A DNA stretch of 64,000 nucleotides, from contig OZ241973.1 in the NCBI GenBank assembly GCA_965204295.1, positions 992,001 through 1,056,000 on the forward strand, written 5' to 3'. The position numbers were made by a program, and so were the translations under genes. This document shows, in pieces, positions 1-9,073 of this stretch; the first letter of the stretch is position 1, and every line of letters starts with the position of its first letter. This DNA comes from JAWKWH01 sp965204295 (lineage in GTDB: Bacteria > Pseudomonadota > Alphaproteobacteria > Rhizobiales > Rhizobiaceae). Below the pieces are notes generated by a model. That model saw only the letters and a program-made list of their open reading frames with translations, was not told where the DNA came from and did no database searches.

Positions 1-780
1 GGGCTCACCTTCTGGGAAAAATTTGAGCAGTGCCACGGGGGCGATTTCGACTGGTTTCAACCGCTGGATATCAGCCTGCCGCACGACAATATCCGTGAAG
101 ATACGCCAATGCATTTCGGTCCGGCGGTATTCGACCTTGTGACTCACAAGAACATTCTCGACATTGTGGAATGCCTGATCGGTCCCGAGATCACCTCCAA
201 TCCGATCCAGCACGTGCGTATCAAACCTCCGCAACGGGCGGTGTCCGAATCCGAAAACCGCGCTCATATCATCGCGACGGACTGGCATCAGGACAAAGGC
301 GTCACGCTGGAAGAGGCCGACGATACCGAATTCGTGACCGTCTGGCTTGCGATAACAGACGCCAGGATCGAGAACGGTTGCCTGCAGATCGCGCCGAATA
401 CATGCGACGTCATGCTGCCGCATTGCCCCAAAACGCAGGTCGGAATCGCCGATGGCTACATTCCTGCCGACGGCGCCATCCCGACGCCGGTCAATGCCGG
501 CGGCGCGGTCATCTTTCATCCGCTGACGCCACATGCCTCACTGCCGAATGTGAGCGACGATTTTCGCTGGTCGTTTGACCTGCGCTACAATGTGACCGGT
601 CAGCCGACCGGGCGAAGCCATTTTCCGGAATTCATCGCCCGATCTCGCAGCAATCCCGCTGCGGAACTGATGGATTGGACGGTCTGGCGGGACATGTGGG
701 AGCAAACGCGCCTCACCCTGGCGAACTCCGCGCATATTCCGCAGCATCGCTGGGGTTCCGACAGCCCCTACTGCGCATAG
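1..780 (+). CDS. Phytanoyl-CoA dioxygenase (PhyH) family protein, 5' end outside window
   Basis: The reading frame is open from base 1, so the start lies upstream; 259 residues are visible, against about 280-300 usual for the family. The Fe(II)/2-oxoglutarate site is seen: WHQD supplies the HxD pair, the distal His lies in HPLTPHASL, and RWSFDLRY follows with the Arg that usually binds 2-oxoglutarate. Family members hydroxylate small acids, betaines or acyl chains in the cytoplasm. The dehydratase gene starts 10 bases downstream and a second PhyH gene follows it, so this is probably one operon for catabolism of an unidentified organic acid. The substrate cannot be told from sequence. Confidence 0.88.
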   Translation, partial: GLTFWEKFEQCHGGDFDWFQPLDISLPHDNIREDTPMHFGPAVFDLVTHKNILDIVECLIGPEITSNPIQHVRIKPPQRAVSESENRAHIIATDWHQDKGVTLEEADDTEFVTVWLAITDARIENGCLQIAPNTCDVMLPHCPKTQVGIADGYIPADGAIPTPVNAGGAVIFHPLTPHASLPNVSDDFRWSFDLRYNVTGQPTGRSHFPEFIARSRSNPAAELMDWTVWRDMWEQTRLTLANSAHIPQHRWGSDSPYCA

Positions 781-790
781 GAACCCGCCA

Positions 791-2302
791 ATGAACAATT
801 CGGTTCGGCTCGGTCCGTCCGACAATGTGGTGACCGCCATCAGTGCGCTGGAGACCGGCGCGGTTGTCGAAGACATCAAGACGCGATCGCTTGTTCCGCG
901 CGGGCACAAGATCGCGATGCGGGCAATCGCCGCCGGTGAGCCGGTGCGCAAATATGCGCAGGTCATCGGCTACGCCGCCGCGGATATCCGGCCCGGCGAT
1001 CACGTCCATACACACAACGTCGAATTTCGCCCCACCGACGCCGACCATGATTTCTCGACGGATCTTCGTCCGGTCGCGGCGGTCTGCGAGGCGGAACGTG
1101 ACACATTCATAGGATACAGGCGCGCCAACGGTCGGGTCGGCACGCGCAACTACATCGCCATTATCACGTCGGTGAACTGCTCGGCGACGGCAGCGCGAAA
1201 AATCGCGTCCGCCTTCGGTCCGGAAGAACTGGCGCCCTATCCCAATGTCGACGGCGTCGCCGCCTTCGTCCACGGTACAGGCTGCGGTATGGCGGGATCA
1301 GGCGAAGGTTTCGATGCGCTGCAGCGGGTCATGTGGGGTTATGCGCGCCACCCGAACCATGCAGGCGTGCTCATGGTCGGACTGGGTTGCGAAATGAACC
1401 AGATCGACTGGCTGCTGGAGGCGCACGGCATCGAGAAAGGCCCGCTGTTCCAGGCAATGAACATCCAAGACGTCGCGGGACTGACAAAAACCGTTGAAAC
1501 CGGCATCGACAAGGTCAGCGCCATGCTTCCGCTCGCCAACGAAGCAGCACGCGAACCCTGCCCGGCATCCGGCCTGACGGTCGGGCTGCAATGCGGCGGC
1601 TCGGACGCCTGGTCCGGGATCACCGCCAATCCGGCGCTGGGCTTTGCCTGCGATCTACTGGTGGCGCAGGGCGGCTCCGGCGTATTGGCGGAAACGCCGG
1701 AGATATATGGCGCCGAACATCTGCTGACCCGGCGGGCTGTTGACGCCGGCGTCGGACGCAAACTGGTCGAGCTGGTCCGCTGGTGGGAAGATTACACCGA
1801 GCGCAACAAGGGGTCGATGGACAACAACCCGTCGCCCGGCAACAAGAAGGGCGGTTTGACCACGATACTTGAGAAATCGCTTGGCGCGGCCGCCAAGGGC
1901 GGTACGACGCCGCTGACCGGCGTCTACAAATATGGCGACCCGATCACCGCCAAAGGCTTCGGCTTTATGGATTCGCCGGGCTACGATCCGGCTTCGGTCA
2001 CCGGTCAGATCGCCAGCGGCTGCAACCTGATCGCATTTACCACGGGCCGCGGTTCGGCCTTCGGCTCCAAGCCCGCGCCCTGCATGAAGATTGCGACGAA
2101 CACGGAAATGTACAATCGGATGACCGGCGACATGGACTACAACGCCGGCGCGATGCTGAGCGACGGCAAGACATTGGAGGAGGCGGGGCGCGAGATATAC
2201 GGGTTCCTGCTGCGCATGGCGTCGGGCGAAATGTCCAAATCCGAAATACAGGGTCTCGGCGATTATGAATTCGTGCCCTGGCAGATCGGCGCAACGATGT
2301 GA
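791..2302 (+). CDS. Altronate/galactarate dehydratase family protein (SAF + UxaA core)
   Basis: A 503-residue protein of the UxaA/GarD family, which remove water from sugar acids (altronate, galactarate and relatives) using iron. An N-terminal SAF domain (about residues 10-85, ending near DHVHTHNVEF) is fused to the catalytic core beginning at RANGRVGTRNYIAI; Cys residues that may hold the metal lie in NCSA, GTGCGM, LGCEM and QCGGSD. In some organisms SAF and core are separate proteins; here they are one chain. The gene sits between two PhyH dioxygenase genes and upstream of a beta-hydroxyacid dehydrogenase, which suggests a sugar-acid-like intermediate. The exact substrate is unknown. Confidence 0.88.
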   Translation: MNNSVRLGPSDNVVTAISALETGAVVEDIKTRSLVPRGHKIAMRAIAAGEPVRKYAQVIGYAAADIRPGDHVHTHNVEFRPTDADHDFSTDLRPVAAVCEAERDTFIGYRRANGRVGTRNYIAIITSVNCSATAARKIASAFGPEELAPYPNVDGVAAFVHGTGCGMAGSGEGFDALQRVMWGYARHPNHAGVLMVGLGCEMNQIDWLLEAHGIEKGPLFQAMNIQDVAGLTKTVETGIDKVSAMLPLANEAAREPCPASGLTVGLQCGGSDAWSGITANPALGFACDLLVAQGGSGVLAETPEIYGAEHLLTRRAVDAGVGRKLVELVRWWEDYTERNKGSMDNNPSPGNKKGGLTTILEKSLGAAAKGGTTPLTGVYKYGDPITAKGFGFMDSPGYDPASVTGQIASGCNLIAFTTGRGSAFGSKPAPCMKIATNTEMYNRMTGDMDYNAGAMLSDGKTLEEAGREIYGFLLRMASGEMSKSEIQGLGDYEFVPWQIGATM

Positions 2303-2319
2303 ACGCGGCGGGACAGTCA

Positions 2320-3183
2320 ATGGAGTTCCTTTCACGGGATCAGATCGCATTCTACCGGGAGAACGGCTACCTCGCTCTTCCGGCGCATCTGGCGGGCGAC
2401 ATCGTGGAGCAAGCCAATCGCGAGATCGATCGGCTGTCACGACATGCCGCCGGTATCACGGGAAGCGATGACCTGATCGACCTGGAAGACACACATACGC
2501 CGGAGGCGCCGCGCATACGCCGCATCAAGCGGCCCGATCTGCAAAGCACGTTCTTCGACACGCTGATGCGCGGCGGTCTCATTCTCGGACCCGCCCGCAA
2601 CCTGATCGGCCCGAATATCCGCATGCATACGACCAAGCTGAACATGAAGAAGGCCGGCTATGGCGCCGAAGTGAAATGGCATCAGGATTTCGCCTTCTAT
2701 CCTCACACCAATGACGACGTCCTCGCCGTCGGCGTCGTATTTGACGACATGGGCCTGGAGAACGGACCGCTTCAGGTTCTTCCGGGGACCCACAGGGGAC
2801 CGACGTTCGATCATCACGAAAATGGCGTGTTCGCGGGCGCCATCGATCTTGCCGGGGCCGGTCTCGATCCTGCCGATGCCGTCCCGCTCACCGGTCCGGC
2901 GGGAACCGTGACCATCCATCACGCCCGCATCGTGCACGGTTCGGCGCTCAACACGTCGAATCGCGACCGCCGGATGTTGTTTTACGAGATGATGGCCGCG
3001 GACGCTTTCCCGGTTATGGGTTCGATGACCCGGTTCGACACTATCGGGGATTATGACGATCTGATCCTGTGCGGAGAACCCACGTTGCGGCCGCGGCTGG
3101 AACCCGTCCCCATCCGCATTCCGCAACCGCAGCCGGAACGCAACCGCTCAATCTACGAAATACAATCGGGCCGAAAGGAATAG
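2320..3183 (+). CDS. Phytanoyl-CoA dioxygenase (PhyH) family protein
   Basis: Second Fe(II)/2-oxoglutarate oxygenase of the cluster, 287 residues. WHQD gives the HxD metal pair, VHGSALN the distal His and NRDRRMLF the 2-oxoglutarate Arg. I chose the ATG at 2320 because MEFLSRDQIAFYRENGY matches the usual beginning of PhyH proteins; an in-frame ATG at 2299, overlapping the stop of the upstream gene, would add seven residues. The protein is clearly different from the first PhyH (the loop between the metal His residues is unlike it), so the two probably act on different compounds or positions. The next gene starts 3 bases after its stop. Confidence 0.88.
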   Translation: MEFLSRDQIAFYRENGYLALPAHLAGDIVEQANREIDRLSRHAAGITGSDDLIDLEDTHTPEAPRIRRIKRPDLQSTFFDTLMRGGLILGPARNLIGPNIRMHTTKLNMKKAGYGAEVKWHQDFAFYPHTNDDVLAVGVVFDDMGLENGPLQVLPGTHRGPTFDHHENGVFAGAIDLAGAGLDPADAVPLTGPAGTVTIHHARIVHGSALNTSNRDRRMLFYEMMAADAFPVMGSMTRFDTIGDYDDLILCGEPTLRPRLEPVPIRIPQPQPERNRSIYEIQSGRKE

Positions 3184-3186
3184 AAT

Positions 3187-4083
3187 ATGTCAAAACCGGT
3201 AATCGGCTTCATCGGTCTCGGCCTGATGGGGTGGTCCATGTGCCGGCGGTTGCTCGATCTCGGCTACCCCCTGACCGTGATCGCCAACCGTTCGCGCGCC
3301 AATGTCGAGGCGGCGATTGCGCGCGGCGCGACAGAAACCGCAACCGCGCGCGAGCTTGCGGCCGCAAGCGATATCGTCATGTTGTGCGTCGATACGTCCG
3401 CGTCGGTCGAGACTCGCATGCGCGGTGACGCCGGAGTGAGCGCCGGTCTCAAACCCGGCACTATAGTCGTCGATTTCGGCACATCGTTGCCGGCTTCCAC
3501 AAAGGAGCTTGGCGGCGAGGTGGCTGCCGCCGGCGGCATCTATCTTGATGCGCCGCTGGGACGAACGCCGTCTCATGCGCTCGAAGGGAAACTGAACATC
3601 ATGTGTTCCGGCGACAAGACCGGATTTGACAAGGTCGAACCCGTGCTTGACGATCTGGGCGAAAATGTCTTTCACCTCGGCGCGCTCGGCAGCGGGCATA
3701 CGATCAAACTGATCAACAATTTCTTCGCGATGACAACCGCCAGCGCCATGGCGGAAGCGTTCGCCATGGCGGATGCCACGGGGATAGACCGCAAGAAGGT
3801 TTACGATGTCATGGCGGCCGGTCCGTTGCATTCCGGCATGATGGATTTCGTCAAATCCCATGCGCTTGAGGGCAATCCGAAGATGCTCGCCTTCGCGGTA
3901 AGAAACGGTCTGAAGGATGTCGGCTATTTCCGCACGATGGCCGAACAGGCGGGTGTGGACTCGATTATGTCCAAATCCGCCTTCGAAGCTCTTACCGCGG
4001 CGAATGAGAACGGTTTTGGCGAGCGGATGGTGCCCGAGATGGTCGACTTCTTCGCGGAACGGTTTTCAAAATCCGGCGATTGA
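3187..4083 (+). CDS. NAD(P)-dependent beta-hydroxyacid dehydrogenase (HIBADH/GarR/YihU family)
   Basis: A 298-residue member of the 3-hydroxyisobutyrate/tartronate-semialdehyde/sulfolactaldehyde reductase family. The Rossmann motif GLGLMG begins at residue 9, and the catalytic Lys lies in GHTIKLINNFF. The substrate loop reads DAPLGRTPSHA rather than the DAPVSGG of 3-hydroxyisobutyrate dehydrogenase; a GRT loop occurs in the sulfolactaldehyde reductase YihU. The gene follows the PhyH gene by 3 bases with an AAAGGAA ribosome site, so it belongs to the same operon, where it would reduce or oxidise a product of the dehydratase/dioxygenase steps. The precise substrate is inference only. Confidence 0.87.
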   Translation: MSKPVIGFIGLGLMGWSMCRRLLDLGYPLTVIANRSRANVEAAIARGATETATARELAAASDIVMLCVDTSASVETRMRGDAGVSAGLKPGTIVVDFGTSLPASTKELGGEVAAAGGIYLDAPLGRTPSHALEGKLNIMCSGDKTGFDKVEPVLDDLGENVFHLGALGSGHTIKLINNFFAMTTASAMAEAFAMADATGIDRKKVYDVMAAGPLHSGMMDFVKSHALEGNPKMLAFAVRNGLKDVGYFRTMAEQAGVDSIMSKSAFEALTAANENGFGERMVPEMVDFFAERFSKSGD

Positions 4084-4096
4084 CGCCTGAAAGCGC

Positions 4097-5014
4097 ATGA
4101 AGGGGCTTGCCGCCAGGGCGAACAGCGACCGGCCGATGGCGGGTATCGTCATGATGCTGGTCGCCTACGCCTTTTTCTCCTGCATAGACGCCAGCGCCAA
4201 ATGGCTTGCGCTTGCGGGGTTTGCCGCGTTGCAACTCGCATTCATGCGCTACTTCGGGCATTTCGTGATTTCGCTGGCGCTGATTGGGCGCGGCGGCTTT
4301 GGGGTCGGCCGTTTTACAACCGAACGCCCGTTGCTTGTTATAGTCCGCGCGGCTCTGCTGATGATTTCGACGGTCGCGAATTTCTTCGCGGTCCGCTACC
4401 TGCCGCTCACGCTGACCTCGACAATCCTGTTCTCGGCGCCGATCATCACCTGTGTGTTGTCCTGGCCGCTGCTGGGTGAACGGGTGGGCGTCTGGCGATG
4501 GTGTGCGATAGCCCTCGGATTCTGTGGAATCCTGATCGCGATCAGGCCCTTCGATGAAAGTTTCCACTGGGCCGTCTGCCTGTCCTTGACGGCCGCAACC
4601 GGGTTCGCGTTCTACTCGGTGCTCACCCGTAAACTTTCCGGCGTGGTGGCCACCGACACGATGCAGTTCTATTCCGGCCTGATCGGAACCGTCGCGCTGC
4701 TTCCGTTCGCGATTGCCGAATGGCGGTCGCCCGAGACCGCCTGGGGATGGGCGCTGTTGGTCGGCATGGGCGTTTTCGGCTGGCTGGGTCATGAACTGCT
4801 GACCCGCGCCCACGGGTTTGCACCGGCGACCGTGCTTATGCCTTTCGGCTATGTCTTCATCATCTACCTGACCGTCTGGAGCTACTTCCTTTTCGACCGC
4901 CTGCCGGACCGCTGGACGGTCGTCGGGGCCGCAATAATCGTATTCGCCGGCATGATCATATGGGAGCGTGAACGCCGGCTGAGGCTCCAACGCCGCGCCA
5001 TTCCGACCGGATAA
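4097..5014 (+). CDS. EamA/DMT-family permease
   Basis: A 305-residue inner-membrane protein with about ten hydrophobic helices arranged as two EamA repeats, typical of the drug/metabolite transporter superfamily. It starts 13 bases after the dehydrogenase stop and is the last gene of the operon-like set, so it may import the substrate or export an intermediate. A second possible start at 4136 (MAGIVMML) would remove 13 polar residues and begin directly at the first helix. The protein ends with an Arg-rich tail. EamA members transport very different solutes, so none is assigned. Confidence 0.85.
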   Translation: MKGLAARANSDRPMAGIVMMLVAYAFFSCIDASAKWLALAGFAALQLAFMRYFGHFVISLALIGRGGFGVGRFTTERPLLVIVRAALLMISTVANFFAVRYLPLTLTSTILFSAPIITCVLSWPLLGERVGVWRWCAIALGFCGILIAIRPFDESFHWAVCLSLTAATGFAFYSVLTRKLSGVVATDTMQFYSGLIGTVALLPFAIAEWRSPETAWGWALLVGMGVFGWLGHELLTRAHGFAPATVLMPFGYVFIIYLTVWSYFLFDRLPDRWTVVGAAIIVFAGMIIWERERRLRLQRRAIPTG

Positions 5015-5122
5015 GCGCAATTTGGCGAATGAAAACCGCCGCGCCGTCCCGAAGATGGCCTGGGCGCAAAGCCGCATGAGGCGACCGGCGCCCCGGGGTC
5101 GGGACACCGGGCAGCGGGTTGA

Positions 5123-5875
5123 TCAGAACGGCATCGCCTGAAGCGCGCCGCCATTGCGCTTGAGCCAGCTTTTGCATTTTTCGGTTTTTGGACAAAGTTT
5201 CTCGCACAGGCGCCAGAAATCGGAACCGTGGTTCATCTCCTCAAGGTGAGCCACCTCATGGGCGACCAGATAGTCGATGACGGCAGGCGGCGCCATCATG
5301 ATACGCCAGGAAAAGGACAGATCGCCGTCCGCCGAACACGAGCCCCAGCGGCTTGTCGTGTCCTTGAACTTCACCGACTTCACCCGCTTGCCGATTGCCG
5401 AAGAATGCCGGGCAATGAGCGGAGATATGTCGATCCCGGCCTGTTTCTTAAGAAAATCCGCAATTCTCCGCCCGATAAACCGCTTGTCTCCGAACACGAC
5501 CAAAACCGGACCGTCCGCGTTCCGGTCAACTTTCGTTATTCCGCGCCTGCCTTCCACGTGAACGATCCGGTGAGATACGCCGCGCACGGGGACTTTCATG
5601 CCCGGTTTCAATTCCGGCCGGTCGGGAAGGCGGCAAATCCTGTTTTCGAGCCAGTCGCGATTGCGGTCGACAAATTTGTCGATTTCCGCTCTGCCCACGC
5701 CGGGCGGCGCGGTGACGCGCACACCTCGGCCATCGGCTTCTATTCGGAGCGTAAGCCGTCTGGCGCGTTTGTGCTCGACGATCGTCAGCGAAACGTCGCG
5801 GCCGGCGATTTCAAGACGGCCACCGTCGCGCTTCCGGGTCAACGGTTCCCTGTCCGGTTTCAGCAATGCAGCCAT
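5123..5875 (-). CDS. YgjP-type zinc metallopeptidase (SprT-like/DUF45)
   Basis: A 250-residue protein with the zinc protease signature HEVAHLEEMNHGSDFW near residues 206-220: two His and a Glu from HExxH, then the distant His in NHG. The N-terminal half (KRARRLTLRIEADGRGVRVTAPPG) is the usual beta-rich region of the YgjP/DUF45 family. I placed the start at MAALLKPDREP; an upstream in-frame ATG at 5947 would add 24 Arg-rich residues unlike the family. The gene is convergent with the EamA gene. The physiological substrate of this family is not known. Confidence 0.85.
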   Translation of the reverse strand: MAALLKPDREPLTRKRDGGRLEIAGRDVSLTIVEHKRARRLTLRIEADGRGVRVTAPPGVGRAEIDKFVDRNRDWLENRICRLPDRPELKPGMKVPVRGVSHRIVHVEGRRGITKVDRNADGPVLVVFGDKRFIGRRIADFLKKQAGIDISPLIARHSSAIGKRVKSVKFKDTTSRWGSCSADGDLSFSWRIMMAPPAVIDYLVAHEVAHLEEMNHGSDFWRLCEKLCPKTEKCKSWLKRNGGALQAMPF

Positions 5876-6023
5876 CGGACCGTATCCAACTGATTCGCGG
5901 CGGCGCCGTCGGATTGCATCATCACCCCGATGCCGGCCTCGTCGCAATCGCTACCGCATCAAACAAGGCGCCGCAACTTCCGGTGCCTTGCGACAGGCCG
6001 CTGTCTTCCTTCAATGGCGATGC

Positions 6024-6446
6024 TTACTCGCCGCCGTTGAAATCAGGGACCGACTTGCCGCCCGTTTTCTTTGATTTCCTGCCTCGCGCCTTCATGAAGC
6101 GGTCAAATTCTTCCTGGTCTTTGGCGCGGCGCAGTTCGCGCATGTAATCATCGAACTCCTCGCGCATTTCGTCCAGCTTACGACGCTCTTCGGCAAGCCG
6201 TTTCAACTCGCTTTCACGCCAGTCGTCAAACGCCACGTTGCCGGTTCTCGGCGCAGCCCGCCTGCAGCTCCTGAACATGCCGTCGGCGGCGCGGTTTACA
6301 TCGCTTTTGAGACCATCCAGACGGTCGCCCCAGAGGATGTAGGCGAGCATGGCCAGGCCCAGCGGCCAGAACGCGATGAAGCCGAGCACCATCAAGGCAA
6401 TGGTCGCAGGGGTCCACGCGGGACGGATCAGGGCAGTATTGGTCAT
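6024..6446 (-). CDS. DUF2852 family membrane protein
   Basis: A 140-residue protein with one or two N-terminal hydrophobic helices (about residues 10-40, TIALMVLGFIAFWPLGLA) followed by a charged, probably coiled-coil region rich in Glu and Arg (ESELKRLAEERRKLDEMREE). This matches DUF2852, common in Rhizobiales; function unknown. The start is supported by a GAGAGGAAC ribosome site; an upstream ATG at 6515 lacks one. It lies alone between two other minus-strand genes with gaps of about 150 bases. Confidence 0.82.
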   Translation of the reverse strand: MTNTALIRPAWTPATIALMVLGFIAFWPLGLAMLAYILWGDRLDGLKSDVNRAADGMFRSCRRAAPRTGNVAFDDWRESELKRLAEERRKLDEMREEFDDYMRELRRAKDQEEFDRFMKARGRKSKKTGGKSVPDFNGGE

Positions 6447-6596
6447 CGTCGGTTTGTTCCTCTCGTTCAGGTGCGGAGCGGGTTGCCGCCGCATGTGATC
6501 GACATGGGAACGCAATCGTGAAGATTCAAGCCGCTTGCTCGTTCAATTCGCATAAACATCTGTTATTATTGAACTATACGATTGATTATATCGCAG

Positions 6597-7364
6597 TCAG
6601 CTTGTGAGCCGCACCATTTTTTCAACGGTTCCGATCAGCAAATCAATATCCTCGGGACGGGATAATCGATGATCTCCATCCTTGATCAGGGTCAGCGTCA
6701 CGTCATCCGCCGGCAGATGTTCGACGATTTTCATTGCCAGTTCGCAGGGAACGTCGGGATCCGCCTGCCCTTGCAGGATGTGAATCGGACAATGGGTGTC
6801 GATCGGGCCGGTCAGCACCCGGTTTTTTCGCCCGTCGTCAAACAGCGCCCTGGTGAAAACATCCGGCTCGTCGGAATAGTCCGAACCCTTCTCGAAGTAT
6901 TCCTTCTCCTCCAAGTCGCTTTTTTGTTCGCCGGTCAGTTCCGGTTCCATCAGTTCCGTCGTGAAATCCGGCGCCGGCGCAAGCAGAATCAATCCGGCGA
7001 TACGGTCCTGCTCGCCGGCCGAATTCAGCTCCTGGATCATGCGCAACGCTATCCAGCCACCCATCGAAGAACCGATCAGAATCTGCGGTCCCCGTGTAAA
7101 CTGCCGGAAAACCGCGAGGCTTTCGGCAAGCCATCTCGATATGGTGCCGTCGACGAACCGGCCTTTCGACTCACCATGGCCGGAATAATCGTGTCGTGTG
7201 CAGGCGCGACCGGTTTCCGACGCCCATCGGTCGATAGCTTCCGCTTTCGACCCGATCATGTCCGATCGAAATCCGCCCAGCCAAACCAATCCGGGAGATT
7301 TACCGGACCGGGCCCTGACAGCGATTTCGACGCCATTGACCGCGATATGTTGAAGGGTGTTCAC
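6597..7364 (-). CDS. Alpha/beta hydrolase (ABHD10-like esterase/thioesterase)
   Basis: A 255-residue alpha/beta hydrolase. The nucleophile elbow is GSSMGG; a His in KDGDHRLSRPED completes the triad near the C-terminus, and the acid is probably the Asp in QGQADPDVP. I use a GTG start at 7364 because GGGAG lies about nine bases upstream; the frame is open to 7541 but that part precedes the ribosome site. The fold resembles prolyl-oligopeptidase-like thioesterases such as ABHD10. It is divergent from infC, so the promoters of both lie in the 195 bases between them. Substrate unknown. Confidence 0.83.
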   Translation of the reverse strand: MNTLQHIAVNGVEIAVRARSGKSPGLVWLGGFRSDMIGSKAEAIDRWASETGRACTRHDYSGHGESKGRFVDGTISRWLAESLAVFRQFTRGPQILIGSSMGGWIALRMIQELNSAGEQDRIAGLILLAPAPDFTTELMEPELTGEQKSDLEEKEYFEKGSDYSDEPDVFTRALFDDGRKNRVLTGPIDTHCPIHILQGQADPDVPCELAMKIVEHLPADDVTLTLIKDGDHRLSRPEDIDLLIGTVEKMVRLTS

Positions 7365-7558
7365 GCATGTGCTCCCGAATAGTCCGGCGATGGTACTGCC
7401 ACGGAATTGAACACGATGAAAGTCGCGGCCGCGGTGGGGAGGGCGTCGGCCTTCCGAACGGTAATTTTTTCCGCACGATTGTGCTATTGACAGCGACCGG
7501 TGGCAAACGGCATAGCCTGTGTCGCCACTTAGTCGAAACATATCGGGAGATCACGACC

Positions 7559-8095
7559 ATTCGCAGACCATTCAGATCGACACAACCAGTCAAGAAAGGC
7601 CCGCGCGCCAATTCGGATATCGGGGTTCCCCGAGTTCAGCTTATTGATAACGAAGGCAATAATCACGGCGATGTTTCAATCGAGACCGCGCTGGAAGCAG
7701 CGGAAGCAGCGGGGCTTGATCTTGTTGAAATCTCACCGAATGCCGAACCGCCGATCTGCAAGATCCTCGATTTCGGCAAGCTGAAATACGAAAATCAGAA
7801 GAAGGCCGCCGTTGCGCGCAAGAAGCAGAAGATCATCGAGGTCAAGGAAATCAAGATGCGGCCGAACATCGATACTCACGACTACGAAGTGAAGATGAAG
7901 GCCGTTCGCCGCTTCTTTGACGATGGCGACAAGGTGAAGGTGACGCTCAGATTCCGCGGCCGCGAGATGGCCCATCAGGAGTTGGGAATGGAACTGTTGA
8001 ATCGCGTCCGCGAGGAAACCGCCGGGATCGCCAAGGTCGAAGCCGAACCCAGGCTTGAAGGCCGGCAGATGATGATGGTCCTTGCACCGCGATAG
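7559..8095 (+). CDS. infC: Translation initiation factor IF-3, ATT start
   Basis: A 178-residue IF-3: the N-domain begins KGPRANSDIGVPRVQLID, the lysine-rich linker is QKKAAVARKKQKIIEVKEIK, and the C-domain contains RFRGREMAHQELG. IF-3 binds the 30S subunit and checks start codon and initiator tRNA. No ATG, GTG or TTG fits the family N-terminus. The codon ATT at 7559 does, giving fMet-RRPFRS, with GGGAGA upstream. Rare ATT starts in infC are known from Escherichia coli, where IF-3 represses its own translation by rejecting the poor start codon; the same control is likely here. Confidence 0.93.
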   Translation: MRRPFRSTQPVKKGPRANSDIGVPRVQLIDNEGNNHGDVSIETALEAAEAAGLDLVEISPNAEPPICKILDFGKLKYENQKKAAVARKKQKIIEVKEIKMRPNIDTHDYEVKMKAVRRFFDDGDKVKVTLRFRGREMAHQELGMELLNRVREETAGIAKVEAEPRLEGRQMMMVLAPR

Positions 8096-8190
8096 CCTTC
8101 TTCAAATCCGCAGGCGGTCGTTCTAGATGAAAAAACCGGGCGCTGTTTTTCATTGAACGTCTGTTGCCGAGACGGTCCGTCAGCGATTTC

Positions 8191-8805
8191 CTATCGTTTC
8201 ACGATGACTCTGGCGCCGACATCGGCGCGTTCATAAAGATCGATGATATCCTGATTCATGAGACGGATGCATCCCGAGGACATGGCCCTGCCGATCGACC
8301 GCCATTCCGGCGTGCCGTGCAGACGGTACATGGTGTCGCCACGCCGGTTGTAAAGGTAAAGCGCGCGGGCGCCCAGCGGATTGGACAGTCCGGGCTTCAT
8401 TCCACCGCGGTATTTGGCCAACTCCGGTTGACGGCGAATCATGGGCTCCGGCGGTGTCCAGCGCGGCCATTCGCGTTTCAAACCGACCCGCGCTGTCCCT
8501 GACCATTCAAAACCCGCGCGGCCAACGCCGATGCCGTAGCGCATCGCCTTACCCCCGGGCATGACGAAATACAGGAACCTGGCGCTCGTATCGACGATAA
8601 TCGCGCCGGGTTTCTGCCTGGTGTCGTATTTGACAATCTGTCGAAGATACTTGTGATCCACCTCTTGGATCGGGATCGAAGGCAACCGATATCCGGCGTC
8701 CTTCCTGGAGCCATAGGAATTTGAGAATGTATCGGTCCCGCTTGTCGCGCACCCGGCAAGGGCGTTCGCCAGTCCGACCGCGACAAGCAGCGATCTCATC
8801 TTCAT
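8191..8805 (-). CDS. L,D-transpeptidase (YkuD family) lipoprotein
   Basis: A 204-residue periplasmic protein. The first 18 residues form a lipoprotein signal with lipobox LAGC. The YkuD catalytic motif is HGTPEW followed by SSGCIRLMNQD, with the Cys nucleophile and its His. These enzymes make 3-3 crosslinks in peptidoglycan or attach outer-membrane proteins to it, and Rhizobiales carry many paralogues. It is convergent with infC. An alternative ATG two codons later would not change the signal peptide. Confidence 0.9.
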   Translation of the reverse strand: MKMRSLLVAVGLANALAGCATSGTDTFSNSYGSRKDAGYRLPSIPIQEVDHKYLRQIVKYDTRQKPGAIIVDTSARFLYFVMPGGKAMRYGIGVGRAGFEWSGTARVGLKREWPRWTPPEPMIRRQPELAKYRGGMKPGLSNPLGARALYLYNRRGDTMYRLHGTPEWRSIGRAMSSGCIRLMNQDIIDLYERADVGARVIVKR

Positions 8806-9073
8806 GTCGATTCCAATTCCCGGCGAATACGTCCCGGCACCTTGTTAAGGTCGCATTTTTGCCAATTTCCTCAATCTGTAAAGCAGGTTCTGGCTAGGAG
8901 GTTAATTAACCGCTAAAATGTGGTTTTTCGCTTTCCGCCTTCCATGACATTCGCGCAACATGTCCTCGGCGCCGGCGGTCGCGGCCCGGGTCGCCAAATC
9001 GCAGGTGTCGGAACTGATTTTCTCCGCATTGCCGTCTATTGATTCGCCTGCGCGCTTGTCCCAAATCGAATCG

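Noticed and set aside
3992..5107. 371-codon minus-strand frame over the EamA gene
   Set aside because: Low-complexity antisense frame; the plus strand encodes a clear ten-helix permease.
8127..8153. Palindrome ATGAAAAA...TTTTTCAT between infC and the L,D-transpeptidase gene, as a terminator
   Set aside because: The stem is almost only A/T with an 11-base loop; too weak to call.
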